A DNA stretch of 64,000 bases from positions 5,828,001 to 5,892,000 of the forward strand of contig NC_046679.1 in assembly GCF_009870125.1 (NCBI RefSeq). The letters are read 5' to 3'. The notes beneath the pieces were generated by a model. That model was given only the letters and a program-made list of their open reading frames with translations. It made no database searches and was not told the DNA's origin. The stretch is from Drosophila pseudoobscura (Eukaryota; Arthropoda; Insecta; Diptera; Drosophilidae). Both the position numbers and the translations under genes were made by a program. The stretch's first letter is position 1. Every line of letters starts with the position of its first letter. This document shows positions 31,972 to 44,680 of this stretch, piece by piece.

Positions 31972-34900
31972 ATGGCGAACGTAAGGGACAGCGACACATC
32001 ACTGTGGCTGCATAATAAACTGGGAACATCAAACGATTCGTGGATAAACGGTTCAATATGCTCGCAATTAAACAAAGAAGTTTTGCGCAACATCAAGGAA
32101 TGCTTTCCCGATTTGCAGACGCAGGTTAAACTGAAGTTGCTGCTCAGCTTCCTGCATATTCCGCGCCGTCTGGTGGAAGAGGTAAATGGCTGACGTTGGT
32201 GTAAAGAAAAATGAATGAGAAAAAGTGCATGAAAACGAACGTGGGTGCGCCGAAGTGTATATACCCTTGCAGTTCGCTGCAGTGGGTCTAGTTATGTAAA
32301 AATGATACTAAAGTACAGTTTCTAAGGTGAATTGCTTAGAAAAAAGTGTATATCTAGTTGGCTTTTAATCCAGCTCAAGAATCCATATAGTTTATTTTGT
32401 GGCATGTGCGTACTATCCTCCCACCTGCAAGGGTATAAAGAACGAGTACACCAGAACACACACACACACACACGCGCACTTTGGTGAAATACAATTAATG
32501 CTGTAAATAACCGTAAATTGTGATATGTACTTGTAAATTTGATCAGATAGGGCATGGGTTGGCTCCTCGTTTATCTGCATCAATCATTTAATGTTTTTCG
32601 GGCTCCTAGTGGGGAAATAAATATTAACAAAATGTTTCCCGCCACTTCTACTTTTGTGTACACATTGTTCTCTCTCTACCAATCTCCCTCTCTCGCTATT
32701 TCTCTCTCTCTCGGTATGTGTTTGTGTTTGTGTACGTGAGTGGGTGGGTTCGTGAGTGTTGTGCGCCCAATTATTACCTGTTTTTAATGTTTTTTTGTTT
32801 GCATTTACAGTGGAAGGCCGAGCTCGAGGAGGTGATTGAGGTGGCCGGTCTCGACTCGGAGCTGTGGGTCTCCATGCTGGCCGAGACGATGAAGACGTTT
32901 CCGGCAACGAGCTCGCTGAACACAGAAATCTCCGACTACGAGGACACGCGTCCCATCTTCACAGACATGGTCAATGATTTGCGAAAATTGGTGAACAAGC
33001 ATTCCGACCTGGGAATGCTGCCCCTGGAGTGTCAGTACCTAAATAAGAATGCGTTGATCTCAGTGGTAGGTGGAAAATGACATTTTATCTTCATTTTTGG
33101 CATTAAATTATCATTTTGTTGTATAGGTTGGACAGCAGCCGGCCCCCGTGAAGCATTTCACACTGAAGCGCAAACCGAAGAGCGCCCAACTGCGGACAGA
33201 GCTGCTGCACAAGTCGGCGGATGCGCAATCGTCGCTGAAGAAGGGCTCGGCCCCTACGATTCCGCTGCGATCGCGCGGCATGCCCCGCAAGATGACAGAC
33301 ACCACGCCCCTCAAGGGCATACCCTCCCGCATGCCCACCACAGGTTTTCGTTCGGCCACCGTGCCAGCCAACGCAGCACAGCGACCCAATCTTAGTCGGA
33401 CACCCGCCGGCCGCAAGGATGGCGGCATCAAGCTCATCGAGTTCACAGAGCAGCCGCTGGGCTATGCGGCGGCCAAGAAGCGCAAGCGTGAGCAGCAGCT
33501 GGAGGAGCAGCAAAAGAACAAGGAGAAAAAGGAGCAAGCTGCCGCGGCGGCTGCATCCGCTGCGGCGGCAACCGCAGCGGCCAGCGCTGGCGATAGTCCG
33601 CCCACAGATGCGGCGACCGCCAGCGGTGGTGAGACGCCTGTCACGCCTACATCGGCCAACAACAGCTTCGAAATCAAGATGGAGCCGCAGGGGCTCAACC
33701 AAAGCTCTGGCAGCCTGGAGGAGCCGCAGGACGATGACTTCAAGGTGCCCGAACTGGCCAGCAAAACTGCGATGGCGATGGAGTGCGATCCGGAGACGCC
33801 CGAGTATGCAACAGCCACGCTGGACTTTACACAGGCTCCGGCCACTGTGGTGGCCGAACCCCAGGCGGCCAAAACGCCAGTAGTCGAGGCTACTAAGAAA
33901 ACGCCGCGCAAGAAGCTGAACAACAACAACAATAACAACAACAACAGCTTTAACCATACACCAAAACGGATTAAGCAGGAGATCGAGATCAAGAGCGAGG
34001 AGATCATTGTGCCCGCCACCATAAAGCTGGAAAAGATCGAGGTGTCGCCATCGCAGAAGCAACAGCAGCAGCAACGTGTCATTATACAGCAGCAAGAGCC
34101 AGCAGCAGCAGCGCAGCGCACGCCCCATTTGCTCATCCGCACGTCTCCGCAGAAGCGACAAAACAACACGGCGGCCACTGCGACTGCAGCAACAACAACA
34201 ACCGTGGGCAACACCACAATCAAAATGGAAAAACTGGACATAAAGCCCATGCTGCGGCCCACAGCATCGCCATCAACTAGCACAGGGACCACCACAACCA
34301 CCATACTCACCCCGCAGCAGCTGAGGCAAGCGGCCAATCCGTTGGCCAATTTGCCCAATAATATATCCGTAAAGATAACATCTACAAAGGCTAAAGCGGC
34401 CGCTGCGGCTGCGACTGGAACGACGGCAACGGCAGCAAGCGGCAGTCAGGGCCAGGGCCAAGCGCAGCAGATACAGATCCAGCAGTCGGCGCAGCAACAT
34501 CAGCCTATTCTGATCAACAGCTCGACACCCGTCATCCTGGCCTCGTCGCCCAGTGCTCAGCGAGCGGTAAGTTTACCCAAAAGTTGTCTTCCTTGTGGCT
34601 TGTTGCTAATTATCCCCTCTTTTGCCCGCAGAAGTCATTGGCTACGGCAAGCAGCAGCGGCACCACCACCACAACAATACCGTCACAAGCCATAAAAACG
34701 ATGCCGCTGAGCCAACTAAAGACGGCCACAAACAGTGGCCCGGTGATCATATCGCAGACGATCATCCAGCCAGCAAAGAGGGCTCAGCAGCAGGCTGGAA
34801 CATCGAGCGCAGCAGCGGCAGCCTCCCAGCAACAGCAGCAGCAGCTGCAGCAGCAACAGCAGCAGATTCAACAGCAGCATTTGGTCACATCTCAACAGCC

Positions 34901-36775
34901 ACAACAACAGCAGCAACAGACCCAGTATATACTGGCCACACCCCAGCAGCATCAGCAGCAGCAGCAACAGCAGACGCAGCAGCAGCCGATGCTGCCGACG
35001 CTGACATCATTTACACACGGGCGTCCATTGCCGCAAACGACAACGCTTTACCAGACCACGGCCGGCGGCAATGGTCAGACACCCACCAAGATATTGCTAA
35101 AGACCACGGGAACGTCGGGTGTGGTGATGACGCCAGTGCGCCAGCAGCAGCTGCAGCAGCAGACAACAACTGTGGTCTCATCGAACCCTCCGCCACTGGT
35201 GGCAACCTCCGCAGCAGTGGGCGCCGGGCAGTCGACGACACTGAACATCCAGAACGTTCAGTTGCCGAACAGACCGGTCACCATTCAGCCCGCGTCACAG
35301 GCCGCCCAGCAGCAGCACTTGCAGGCCCAGCTGCAGCAGCAGCAGCCCCATCCGCAGCACACAATCGTGGCCAATACGACGACCACGCAGCAGCCAAAAT
35401 TGTCGCAGGTCCTGATGCAGCCCACCAGCAACGTGGGACCTGGTGGCGTCTCAGCGCTAAATGTGTCGCCGACGACGGGCAAAAACAAAACGATCATACT
35501 CACCCAAAAGGGTGTCATACTACGGAACATTGGCGGGGACATGTACCAGCAGATTCCCATCAGCAATGTGGGCGGCCTGCAGGGACTCGGTACCACGCTC
35601 ATGACAACCACGGCGGCAGGTCCGCCCAGCCTGGTCAAGACCACACCGTCGACGGGCGTGCACATGCAGCAGCAGCATTCGAGTCAGCCCGGAAAGCAGA
35701 TGCTACCCACACTGATTCCAACCAGTTCGCTTGGCGGCCAGCACGTTATTGTGCAGCAGCAGCAGCCAAGTAATGTCATTGGAAATGTAAGTGCAAGTCC
35801 AGCTGCAAAGCTGCTGTTCGTAATACATTTTTATTTGCCGTATTTAACGATTTAAAATCCATTTGAATATCAGTCCCCGCAACAGACCATCATACGCCCG
35901 GTGATGACGAACGTTGGTGGAGGCTTGACCACGCTGCCGCAGGGCCTGACGCTGATACAGCGGCCGGGCCAGCAGCCGCAGCTGGTGCAGGTGCAGGCGG
36001 CGCCGAACAGTACGCAGCGAACGATTATTACCCAATCGGCCGCTGCGGCAGTCACGGCACCGCAACAGCAGCCGCGCCAGCAGCAGCAGCAAATTCTGCT
36101 TCAACACAAACCAGCTCCGACTCTGCAGCAGCGATTGGTCACCTCCACGAACAGTGCCGGCCAACAGGGCACCCCGAATGCGGTCCTACCGCGCACTGTG
36201 CAGGTCCAAGTGCAAGCACAACAGCAACAGCCGCAGCAGCAACAAACAGCACAACAGCAGCAGACGCAACAGGCACCACAACGGCGGGGACTATCGCTTT
36301 CTGTAAGAATTGCCAGAGACTTTTGGGTTTTGCATCGATTTGACTTATCGCTTAATCCCTTTCAGAATGAGCATGTACATAAAGCACACGAAATGTTCCG
36401 CAAGGCAAATCGTGTCTCGCGGCCCGACAAGGCCCTCATTCTGGGCTTTATGGCGGGTCTGCGTGAGAATCCGCGACCCAATAATGAAAACGTGTTGGTC
36501 ATTAAATTGGGCGAATCAGAGGTAAGGCTTACTTTTCAATCGTTTCGGAATAAGTCCAAGCATATTCCTCCGATCCAACGCTGTTTGGCGTTTATTTTCT
36601 ATCAACTTTTAACAATAATTAAACTTCTTTTTACTTGGTGCAGGAAAAAGTGCGGCAAGACGACGGCAACACGACGCTGTGTCTTGTGGAATCGCATATT
36701 CGGCTTGACTACAACACCGGCGAGTGGAAGACATTCCAGAATTATCGGATGCAGGATCAGACTGCCGCCTCATAG
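31972..36775 (+). CDS. Nelf-A: NELF-A, subunit of the negative elongation factor
   Basis: Exons 31972-32181, 32811-33065, 33127-34566, 34632-35786, 35874-36302, 36366-36521, 36644-36775; 1258 residues, all introns phase 0. NELF-A binds RNA polymerase II and, with NELF-B, -C/D, -E and DSIF, holds the enzyme in promoter-proximal pause until P-TEFb acts. The N-terminal helical NELF-A domain spans about residues 1-190 (WLHNKLGTSNDSWINGSICS and the LLLSFLHIPRRLVEE helix). A basic segment rich in TP/PR motifs follows. Then comes a very long Gln/Thr/Ala-rich tract (about 400-1150), characteristic of the insect protein and far beyond the roughly 530 residues of the mammalian one. A conserved C-terminal block (VSRPDKALILGFMAGLRENP) ends the protein. 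Confidence 0.95.
32259..32433. mobile_element. DINE-1-like relic in Nelf-A intron 1
   Basis: The 13-base word TATACCCTTGCAG at 32259 returns inverted as CTGCAAGGGTATA near 32428. These are the ends I remember for DINE-1-like Helitron fragments, with about 150 bases of AT-rich interior. A short CA run (32456-32475) follows directly. No coding capacity. Confidence 0.6.
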
Positions 36776-38637
36776 TCCACAAGGGTCATACGCATAGTGC
36801 GCAGCACTAAGTAGAACAGGCAGCCGAACCAGCTGAAGCTGAAGCTGAAATATGCGTATATGGATTTTGGTTTGTCATCCGTTCGGCACCTACACCGTCT
36901 CCGTCGCTGTCACCAAGAGCGTCGTCGCTGCCCCTTCAATTAGGTTACTAATCATCCGCTCCCTTCCCATTTTACCCAGCACGATATCCCTAACTAGCCC
37001 CAGCACAGAGCTCACAATCCCATCCCCCAAGAAACGCTGGAGATAATGAAAACTATAAAGTAATAATTAAGGTAAATTAGCTGTACAGTTGTTTAGTATA
37101 TAGTAAAGACTAGCGCTTAAAACATGTAGTAAACATGACCCCTCCCCCCCTTTATACACAAATACCCAAGTTCTTATTAGGCAAACCCGCATCCCAAACC
37201 CTGAAAATATCCGACATGCATGCATTCACTGTACTCTGGCTGAACGCTTCACTGGAGAGCAGTTGAAGTCGCCGGCCAGGCCAACAGTGAACGTTCGGAC
37301 AGAACATACGCCCATTCGCATTCACATTTACACTCACATTTACACACAAAAAACAAAAACAAAACGTAAACTTTAAATCTGCATATATTTAGACGTGTAT
37401 CTAGCATTATGTAATTATTATTGTCAAAGAAATTGTATAATTAACCTAGCAAGAACATAAAATTTAGAGCCCCACAAGAGCTCCGATATTCATTAAAAAA
37501 AATCCAATGAATAAATACACATAGCTATAGAAGATATATTGTATACTAGCAAGTATATACTATATACCTATATACATATATGCATGTATGTATGAGCCAC
37601 AACAAGATTAACCACAGAACAATTTACTGATATCTTGAAATGCGTAATAGGAAAAAATAAAACCTAGCAGATGTATTTATGGCTTTAATGTTAACATCTA
37701 CTGTGTTTTTATTACCAATCTCTTGGGAAGACATCTATGGAAGGGAACCCCCAGCACTAGACTCGAGGCGCGAAACGAGAAAAACACCATACATTGAGTG
37801 TGCATGATAGGTGTTTTTTTTTTCTGTCCCCCCAACCTCAACCTGCTGGTTTAGGTCTATGACCAAACAACTATGACTATGTTTTATCCACCTATAAACT
37901 TCATTTATTACTTACAATTTATACGTACCTTAAAGAGCCCCGCACGAGTGCCCACTGTGCAGAGTATCCAAACACGATTCGCGTTTCCTTTTCACACTAT
38001 TTTCCAATTCATTTTCTTCCCTCCATTTGCTGACTCATTGACTAAAGGCATAACTGTCAAGTGACTTCTGTCATTTCGTATGACTCGCAGAGAGAGAGAA
38101 AGTGTCCGTGGTGTCTCTCTCGCTGTATTCGTGAAAATCGAAAGAAAATAAGACTTCGATAAGCAAACGACAAGAAGATTTTCGCATAATTTTCACTCGA
38201 AGCTTTTGCTCATTTCAGAAACAATTGGTGTAATTGAAGGCTTTCTGTAGCTTATATTGTATACGTTTTTTACGAGTTGTGTTACTTTACTACACACCTG
38301 AACGTATACATATTTAAGGCTTTTTTTTGAGCCCATTATTCTGGAATTTAAAACCTTTACCGCTCTCTTACACATGCACCATACCATGATCAATTGAGCG
38401 CAAAGCACCATGAACCTCTCGACGTCGGCGTCAATTATCGATGTATATTTCTTTAATTGTCTCGAAATCGGATGCTTACAACTAGTCAACACAAACTTAT
38501 GAACTTCATTAGACGTCACACTATGCAGTAGAATTTCTAGAGCTAATACTAAAGGGTAGCCTACACTAGGAAAATATAATACGTGGTGCGGGTTAAATTC
38601 GCTGCAGATCTGGTTGTGGTCCCATGTCCATGCTGGG
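36776..38637. other. Nelf-A and ebony convergent 3' flanks
   Basis: Nelf-A 3' UTR with plus-strand AATAAA signals near 37509 and 37657. From about 37700 to 38190 I see no gene, only a T-run at 37813 and GA-repeats at 38087-38100. The ebony 3' UTR lies to the right; a minus-strand ATTAAA at about 38457-38452 is a possible poly(A) signal. Confidence 0.5.
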
Positions 38638-41592
38638 CTACTTGCCCACCTCCTTCCAGTGGACAATGGCGCGCTGGTCGTCCGGCGCGTCCCCAAAGGG
38701 GCGGCTGCCATCGGAATGCACATACTCATTGACCTGGTAGTTGAGGAGCGTCTTGTAGTGATAGACATCGGCCAGCTGCTGGGTCAGGGGGCTGGTGTTG
38801 GTCGTGAAGATGCCGGCGAACTGCTTCTCGCGGGCCACTCGCAGCACCTCGTGCTCCATGAAGTGCATGCAGGCAATGTTCTCGCGCGGATTCAGCTTCT
38901 CGGCCGTACCCATCATGAATGAGTGCAGGATTTGGTTGAGGCCCTTGGGCAAATAGTTATCGCTGCAAGCCGGCAACACGGTTATGATCGTTCCCTCATT
39001 GGTCTCCAATCCAGTAATACTCACCGTATGGGACCCTCACAGAACTCCAGGAACTCAAACACAGTGAGCAGCTTCGATTTGATGTCCACTTCGGGTTCGT
39101 TGCGAGCATCGAAGTTCAAGGCGGTGCCAATGATCCGATCCGTGTTGCGATCGTAGACCACAAAGCTCAGGTCGCGATCCACCAAATCGTTCCAGATATC
39201 CTGCATAAAAATAACTTGGACTTACTTCTGCCAGATTCTGCCTTGGTTTCGGCGGCCACTTACATTAAGGATGTCACTGTAGTCGGTCCGCAATACGCCC
39301 GGCTTCAGCCACTGCTCCAAGTCTGCCTTGTTGTAGAAGCTGGCCACAATGATACTGGAAAGGAATGAATAATTTCAGATACCGGATTGAGTGTTGGCTA
39401 TGGTTACTCACTCGATCACCTGCTGACGGTGGTCCAGGCGCAAGGCCACTGCTTCCATTTTCAGATGCGGACAGGCATTTAGAGATTCCTCCTCGAGTTG
39501 CACTGCATCGCGGTTGGCCGCCATTTTCTCAATGACCTCGCCCAGGTTCTTGGCTGCTATGAACTCGGAGATGCCAATGTTGTAGCCCTTCTCGCGCAGC
39601 AGGGTCACGGTGAAAATGGAGTTCAAGGAGTTCCCTCCCAGCTCGTAGAAGTTGCTTTGCGGAGCCAAAGTGGCACGCGTCGAGCGGCCGATCACACCGC
39701 CCACGGTCTCGAAAAGATCCCGGGCCGTCAGCTTGAGTTCCTCCGGTACTTGGCTGTAATCAAAGTCTAGCACAATGCTGGAGTCGCCCTCGTTGTTGTT
39801 GGCCGTCTCGTAGGACTTGAGGAGCGCCTGGCGATCGACCTTGCCGTTAACCAGCAGCGGCACGTGGTCCATGATGACCACCTGTGGGGTCATGTAGTCG
39901 GCCAGCTTGTCCTTGAGGCGAGCCTCCAGTTGGAGCTCCGTCACGAGCGGCGCATCGTCGCGCAGCTTGACAAAGGCCAGAATGGCCTGGTCCACGTGCC
40001 CGGCATGGTAGCACAGGACAATCGCCTTCTCGACCAGCGGCAGCTCGGCCACGTTCTTCTCCACCTCGGATAGGTCCACGCGATGGCCGCGAATCTTGAC
40101 CTGGGAGTCCGTTCGGCCCTCGTACATGATGCTGCCGTTCTTTAAAGCCCCATAGTCCCCCGTACGATACAGTCGTGCATATTCTGCCAAGCAGAGCAAA
40201 GGTTAGGATCAAAGGATCAGGTTAGGAATCTCTAATATGACTTACTCTTCTCCACGGCCAGAGGGTTCTCCAGGAAGCGCTCTGGATCGCGACCGTTCAC
40301 ATAGCCGGCGGCTAGATTTAGCCCCGAAGCGAATATCTCGCCAATCTCTCCATTCTTGACGGGCCGGTAGTCGGCGTCCAACAGATAGATGACCGTATTG
40401 CACACGGGAATGCCTGGAGCATCGAGAAGAGATCGAATGTAAGAGGGTGCCAAGGAGATGGAAGTGCTCTGTGTGTTGCCTTACCAATGGGCACGTTGTC
40501 GTAGAGACTCAACTGCTTCTTGCTTTCGCAGGTGAAGTAGGTCACGTCGCCCATGACCTCGGTGGAGCCGTAAAAGTTGTACAGCCGGTGAACGCCCTCG
40601 TCGAAGTAGTCGAAGAAGCTGCTGGCCAGCGCCACAGACAGCGGCTCGCCGGAGCACACCCAGATCTGGAGGTTGTAGAGCAGTTTCTGGGCTGCTCCGC
40701 CGCCCTCCATCTTCAGGTACATGAGCAGCGACCGGAGCAGAGTGGGCACGAGCACTAGACGCCTGATCTTGTACCGTTCCAGCAGGGCCACCAGGCGCTG
40801 CGGATCCTTCGTCACGGCCTTGGGCACAACCAGGATGGCCAGTCCACACATCAGCGGTCCCCAGAGCTCGGCAATGGAGTCCACGAAGGTGAGCGCCGTC
40901 TTGAACACGCTGACCACCTCGTTGGCCGTGTATGGAAATGTGGCCCACTGCCACTGCAGGCGGTTCAGGATGTTCTCGTGTGGCAGTCGCACCCCCTTGG
41001 GCACGCCCGTGCTACCGGAAGTGTACAGCACAATGGCGATGTGGTCGTTGCCACCGCGCAGCATTTCCTCCGAGAGCAGGTTGGATCCGCTCAGCGGAAG
41101 CGACTTGGCGTAGAGCTCCGTGACGGACAGCGAGGGTGTGCCCTGGAAGCGGCCAGCGTCAACGTCGTCGTCGCGCACCACCAGAGTGGGACGAGCCTCC
41201 AGGAGGATGTGGTGGATGCGGTTGGCCGGGAAGCTGGGATCGATGGGCAGATAGGCACCACCCGCCTTCCAGATGGCCAGCAGCGTGGTAATCAGCTCCT
41301 CCGACGGCTGCATGCACACGGCCACGATGAAGTCTCCGTCGCTGTTGGGCTGCAGGAACCGTCCGTGGGTCTCCGCCACCAGCATGCGGGCTGCTCGGTT
41401 GGCCCGCTCGTTCATCTGGCGATAGCTGCTCTGGCTGGGCGCCCTTCCCATGCCGGGGGTGTCTGGCTGGTAGATCAGCGCCACCTTGTCGGCGTGTCGC
41501 AGCTGCTGCTCCTCAAAGATGCGGTGCAGAGCTCTCGGCACAAAGTCCTGCTGCTGACCCTTCACGATCGACAACTGTGGCAGGGAACCCAT
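38638..41592 (-). CDS. e: Ebony, beta-alanyl-biogenic amine synthase
   Basis: Exons (minus): 41592-40485, 40413-40246, 40183-39412, 39354-39264, 39200-39025, 38962-38638; 879 residues, phases consistent. Ebony couples beta-alanine to dopamine (tan cuticle pigment NBAD) and to histamine in glia (carcinine). It is a one-module non-ribosomal peptide synthetase. The adenylation domain shows TSGSTG at residues 191-196, ELWGP, YNFYGSTEVMGDVT and YRTGDYG. The thiolation domain has GGNSL with the phosphopantetheine Ser at 611. The C-terminal amine-selecting domain runs from about 670 to 879. The coding start lies 16 bases inside an exon beginning at 41608 after a CACACAG acceptor, so at least one non-coding exon lies upstream (to the right). 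Confidence 0.97.
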
Positions 41593-42519
41593 CTCGGATC
41601 GGAATCGACTGTGTGGAAGAAAGCATTATTTATTGGGGCTTGTCAGGAAGTCGTTGAACGCAGATCGTTTAGCCAATCTCGAAATTACATCACTCGGAAC
41701 TCGTATTACCCAAAGGCACACACAAGGTGGCAATTCAATTAATGCACGAGAATGTAAACGGGTTTAAAATGCAAAGTTGTACGCACGTCCTAAATGATCT
41801 ACATTCAATAAACATTAAAACTGGTTAAATCGATTGAATTTCGAAATATTGCATACAGCAAGCACTCATCGGGTGTAGGGTATACTATAGTCGTATATGG
41901 GCATACAACTGGTTCAGGATCGATGTAGTTTTTTGGTGGAATTTCCACCTAAAAGGGTATATGTAGGGAGCCACAGGCCTCTTGTATTTCGTATGTAATG
42001 TCGCTACTCCGAGACTTAGAGACACATTAATCGATCCCCACAGATCTGAGCCTAGCTCCCAGGTTCAGCATTCGGGCGAGAGGGCTGACGGAAACCCAAA
42101 GAGTTCCAAATCCTCTGACTGGATGTCGTTGGCCTTTCATCTGACCCGCGAATCTTTTTAGCCCTGGCTGCTAGTTAGATTGTCAGAAAGAACGATCTCC
42201 ACGCCCCTCCACCATTTTGCAATCAAAATTGATCTTTGATAGCCCAATAAATCATTTCAAGTGTCCGCGCTCGTGTCAATTTTATTTTAATTCACTTTAC
42301 TGCTGTAAAATTACGCTTGTAAATTTATGCAAGAACATTCGAAAACGTTGTGAGTCGCAGCTACGGCAGCGACTATACATTTATACCTGACAATTAGTCA
42401 GTATGGCCTCCTCCATCAGAGGGCGCACACTGCACGTTGAGAGTGTGTGATAGAGAGAGAGAGAATGATTGATTCTTGATTTGTTTATTTTGGATAGTCA
42501 GATGTGATCCAGATTCAGC

Positions 42520-42705
42520 AATCCGGTAAATAACGACATTTTCTATAGTATCTTCAAAATTGTGGATGATATCAGAGGAGGCTGGATACAAAATTTGGTT
42601 TCTCTAGATCTTATAGTATCTACAATCTAAGAGCTCATCGGAACTGACAGACGGACAAACACACAATAATAGATACACTTTATAGGGTCGGAATTGCTTT
42701 CCCCT
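42520..42705 (-). mobile_element. DINE-1-like relic upstream of ebony
   Basis: Read on the minus strand the blocks follow the family order: CGACCCTATAAAGTGTATCT, TTGTCCGTCTGTC, GATGAGCTCTTAGA, ACTATAAGATCTAGAGAAAC and CAAATTTTGTATCC. The GATCAG/GAGTCGAT core between the first two blocks is missing, so it is internally deleted compared with the copy at 3330-3490. Confidence 0.65.
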
Positions 42706-44548
42706 ATACTCACTTTAAGTATCGTCTATAATAATTGCACTCTCACATATATTACATTTTTTAATGTCTTCTTTTGCCTCAACATACAATATTTCTGTAG
42801 ATTCTTATATAATCGGAAACTGTTACGGAAATAACATTAACAAGTCTACTACGAGCGTATTTGAAACGATTTGCCATCAAATTTGCATCAGTAAGTAAAT
42901 GCAAAATAAATTACAGCCGTCATAGAGAATTGTTCTCATTCTTTCAGCATCGTAAAATTTTATATTGACAAACAATTTCCATAGCTAATATATAATTGCA
43001 GTTTTGTGGCAAACAACTGGAAAACTACGATTACTGGTTTTCTAGATGAGACGAGCCTTCTTCTTGAATCTGAACTGTATATTTTATAGTTTATTAACAT
43101 AGCCAGATACCTATTAAGGACCGCTCGGATATATGTGTGGGCCTGTGCTTGGCATAATTAAATTAAACCTATAATTAGATAGTGTCTACCCGACTAACCG
43201 TCCTCTATTAACATCATCTTTTGACAATGACGGGACGGGGAAATCTCGGGAAACAATAAACGCAATTTAAGTTGTATACGAGCTGGCCGGCTGCCTAAAC
43301 AACCGCTTGGAATGCGGCATGTAAGCTCGTTAATTGCATTAAATATTTCAATTGGCCAAGTCGGACTCTGTCCTATTTGCCGAGCATTGGCTCTGAGCGG
43401 CAATAAAGTTTCGTTGACCACAAGACCAAGCTAGTTAAAGCTGCGCCAACCTTATGGTTAAGTTCCATTGGCATGTCATAAAACTCAGCTGAAATGTCAT
43501 TGCGCCGACAATTTCTGGTTGTCCGAGACCGAGACTGTATCGCCGTCGGTGGCAGTCTGTTCGGGCCCAATGTCACGCGTTCTAATCCAAAAAAAACATA
43601 ACGTAAAGACCAGCTACTGTCTAGAGGCTCAAGAACTCAACAATTACCTGTGCAGGTACCCCTGGCCTTAGCTCATGTTAATCTCTGATTTAATTTCGGA
43701 ATTGGATTTGAGAACTCATTACAATCGCATGAATTAAGGGGAAGCAGGAAAGGTTTCCGCGCAGAAAGTCGTCGAAGGTGGCCAGGAAGCAGACGTCGCA
43801 GAGACGGAGGCTTCTTGGACAAGTGCTCAATGAATTATTTATTTGGTTCCGCCTGTTCTCCGGGGGCAAGTGGAAGTGTAGGTGGAGGCCCGATGTAACC
43901 ATTTCGCCTTCTAAGCACTAAACGAGTTCTTGATCAATTGCGCAATACCAAAAACTGAAATTTTGCCACAGGCCAAGTAGTTTTTGGTTTCTGGTTTTGG
44001 TTCTTGAGCTTGGGTTCTGGTTCTCGTTTGGCATACATTTTTTGGCAGGCAAGTAATTTACAGCCGTCGACGGGGCGTATACGTAACGAATTGGAGGCAA
44101 GGCAAAGGCTAAATGCGCAGAGAACATTTCCCAAGCGCCCATTACGTATACGCCGTGTGAGTCCAATTAGTTTGTTCACTTGCATACATAACTCTGACAT
44201 GTCTGGCTGATTATATACGAGTATCTGTGTACTATCTGCATACAATGCAGCAATGCTGTGCAGCAGCTCGCATAGGGGCCATACATGAGGTGTTCTCTAT
44301 CCGCATCTCTGAATGTCCATTGTTGTGGTCCGGGCGGGCCGTACGTATTCTTAAGCCCGCTCGCCCGTGTCTCTGCATTTCACATCATCGGTTAAATGCA
44401 TCCGCAGGCAGCAGCGACTTCTGTTCACCTTCGCTGCCTCCGTTGATGAGGTGAAATCTAAGCGTCTGATTTAATGTTATTATTGCCTCCGTTGCCATTA
44501 AAAAATCAAACATAAAATGCTTAGTAGAACCACGAAAGCTGGCTTACA

Positions 44549-44680
44549 GCAGCAGTAGCCGCAGCAGCGACTCGATTGAAAAGCATTTAAGACCAAGCGC
44601 ACAAATGAACTGGCATATACATATAAACATACATAGTGCATATAAGTACCGCCAGTACGAGGCAGTGCTTATAATTTTCC
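44549..44680 (-). promoter_or_regulatory. Candidate ebony 5' non-coding exon
   Basis: On the minus strand, sequence rich in CTG/GCT ends at a GCT-GTAAGC donor (GT at 44547-44546), about 2.9 kb from the ebony coding-exon acceptor at 41609. An ATTATAAGC lies near 44673. Distance and donor would suit the non-coding first exon, but there is no coding signal to test this. Confidence 0.22.

Noticed and set aside
33462-34358. 298-residue antisense frame over Nelf-A
   Set aside because: Val/Leu/Ser-rich product of reading the CAG/ACC-rich coding strand backwards; the sense frame is a well-supported gene.
34622-35773. 383-residue alternate frame in Nelf-A exon 4
   Set aside because: CAG repeats stay open in more than one frame; the 0-phase Gln frame joins its neighbours correctly and this one does not.
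41860-41965. A third DINE-like fragment near GGGTATACTATAGTCGTATATG
   Set aside because: Only the GGGTATA word matches; there is not enough block order to support a call.
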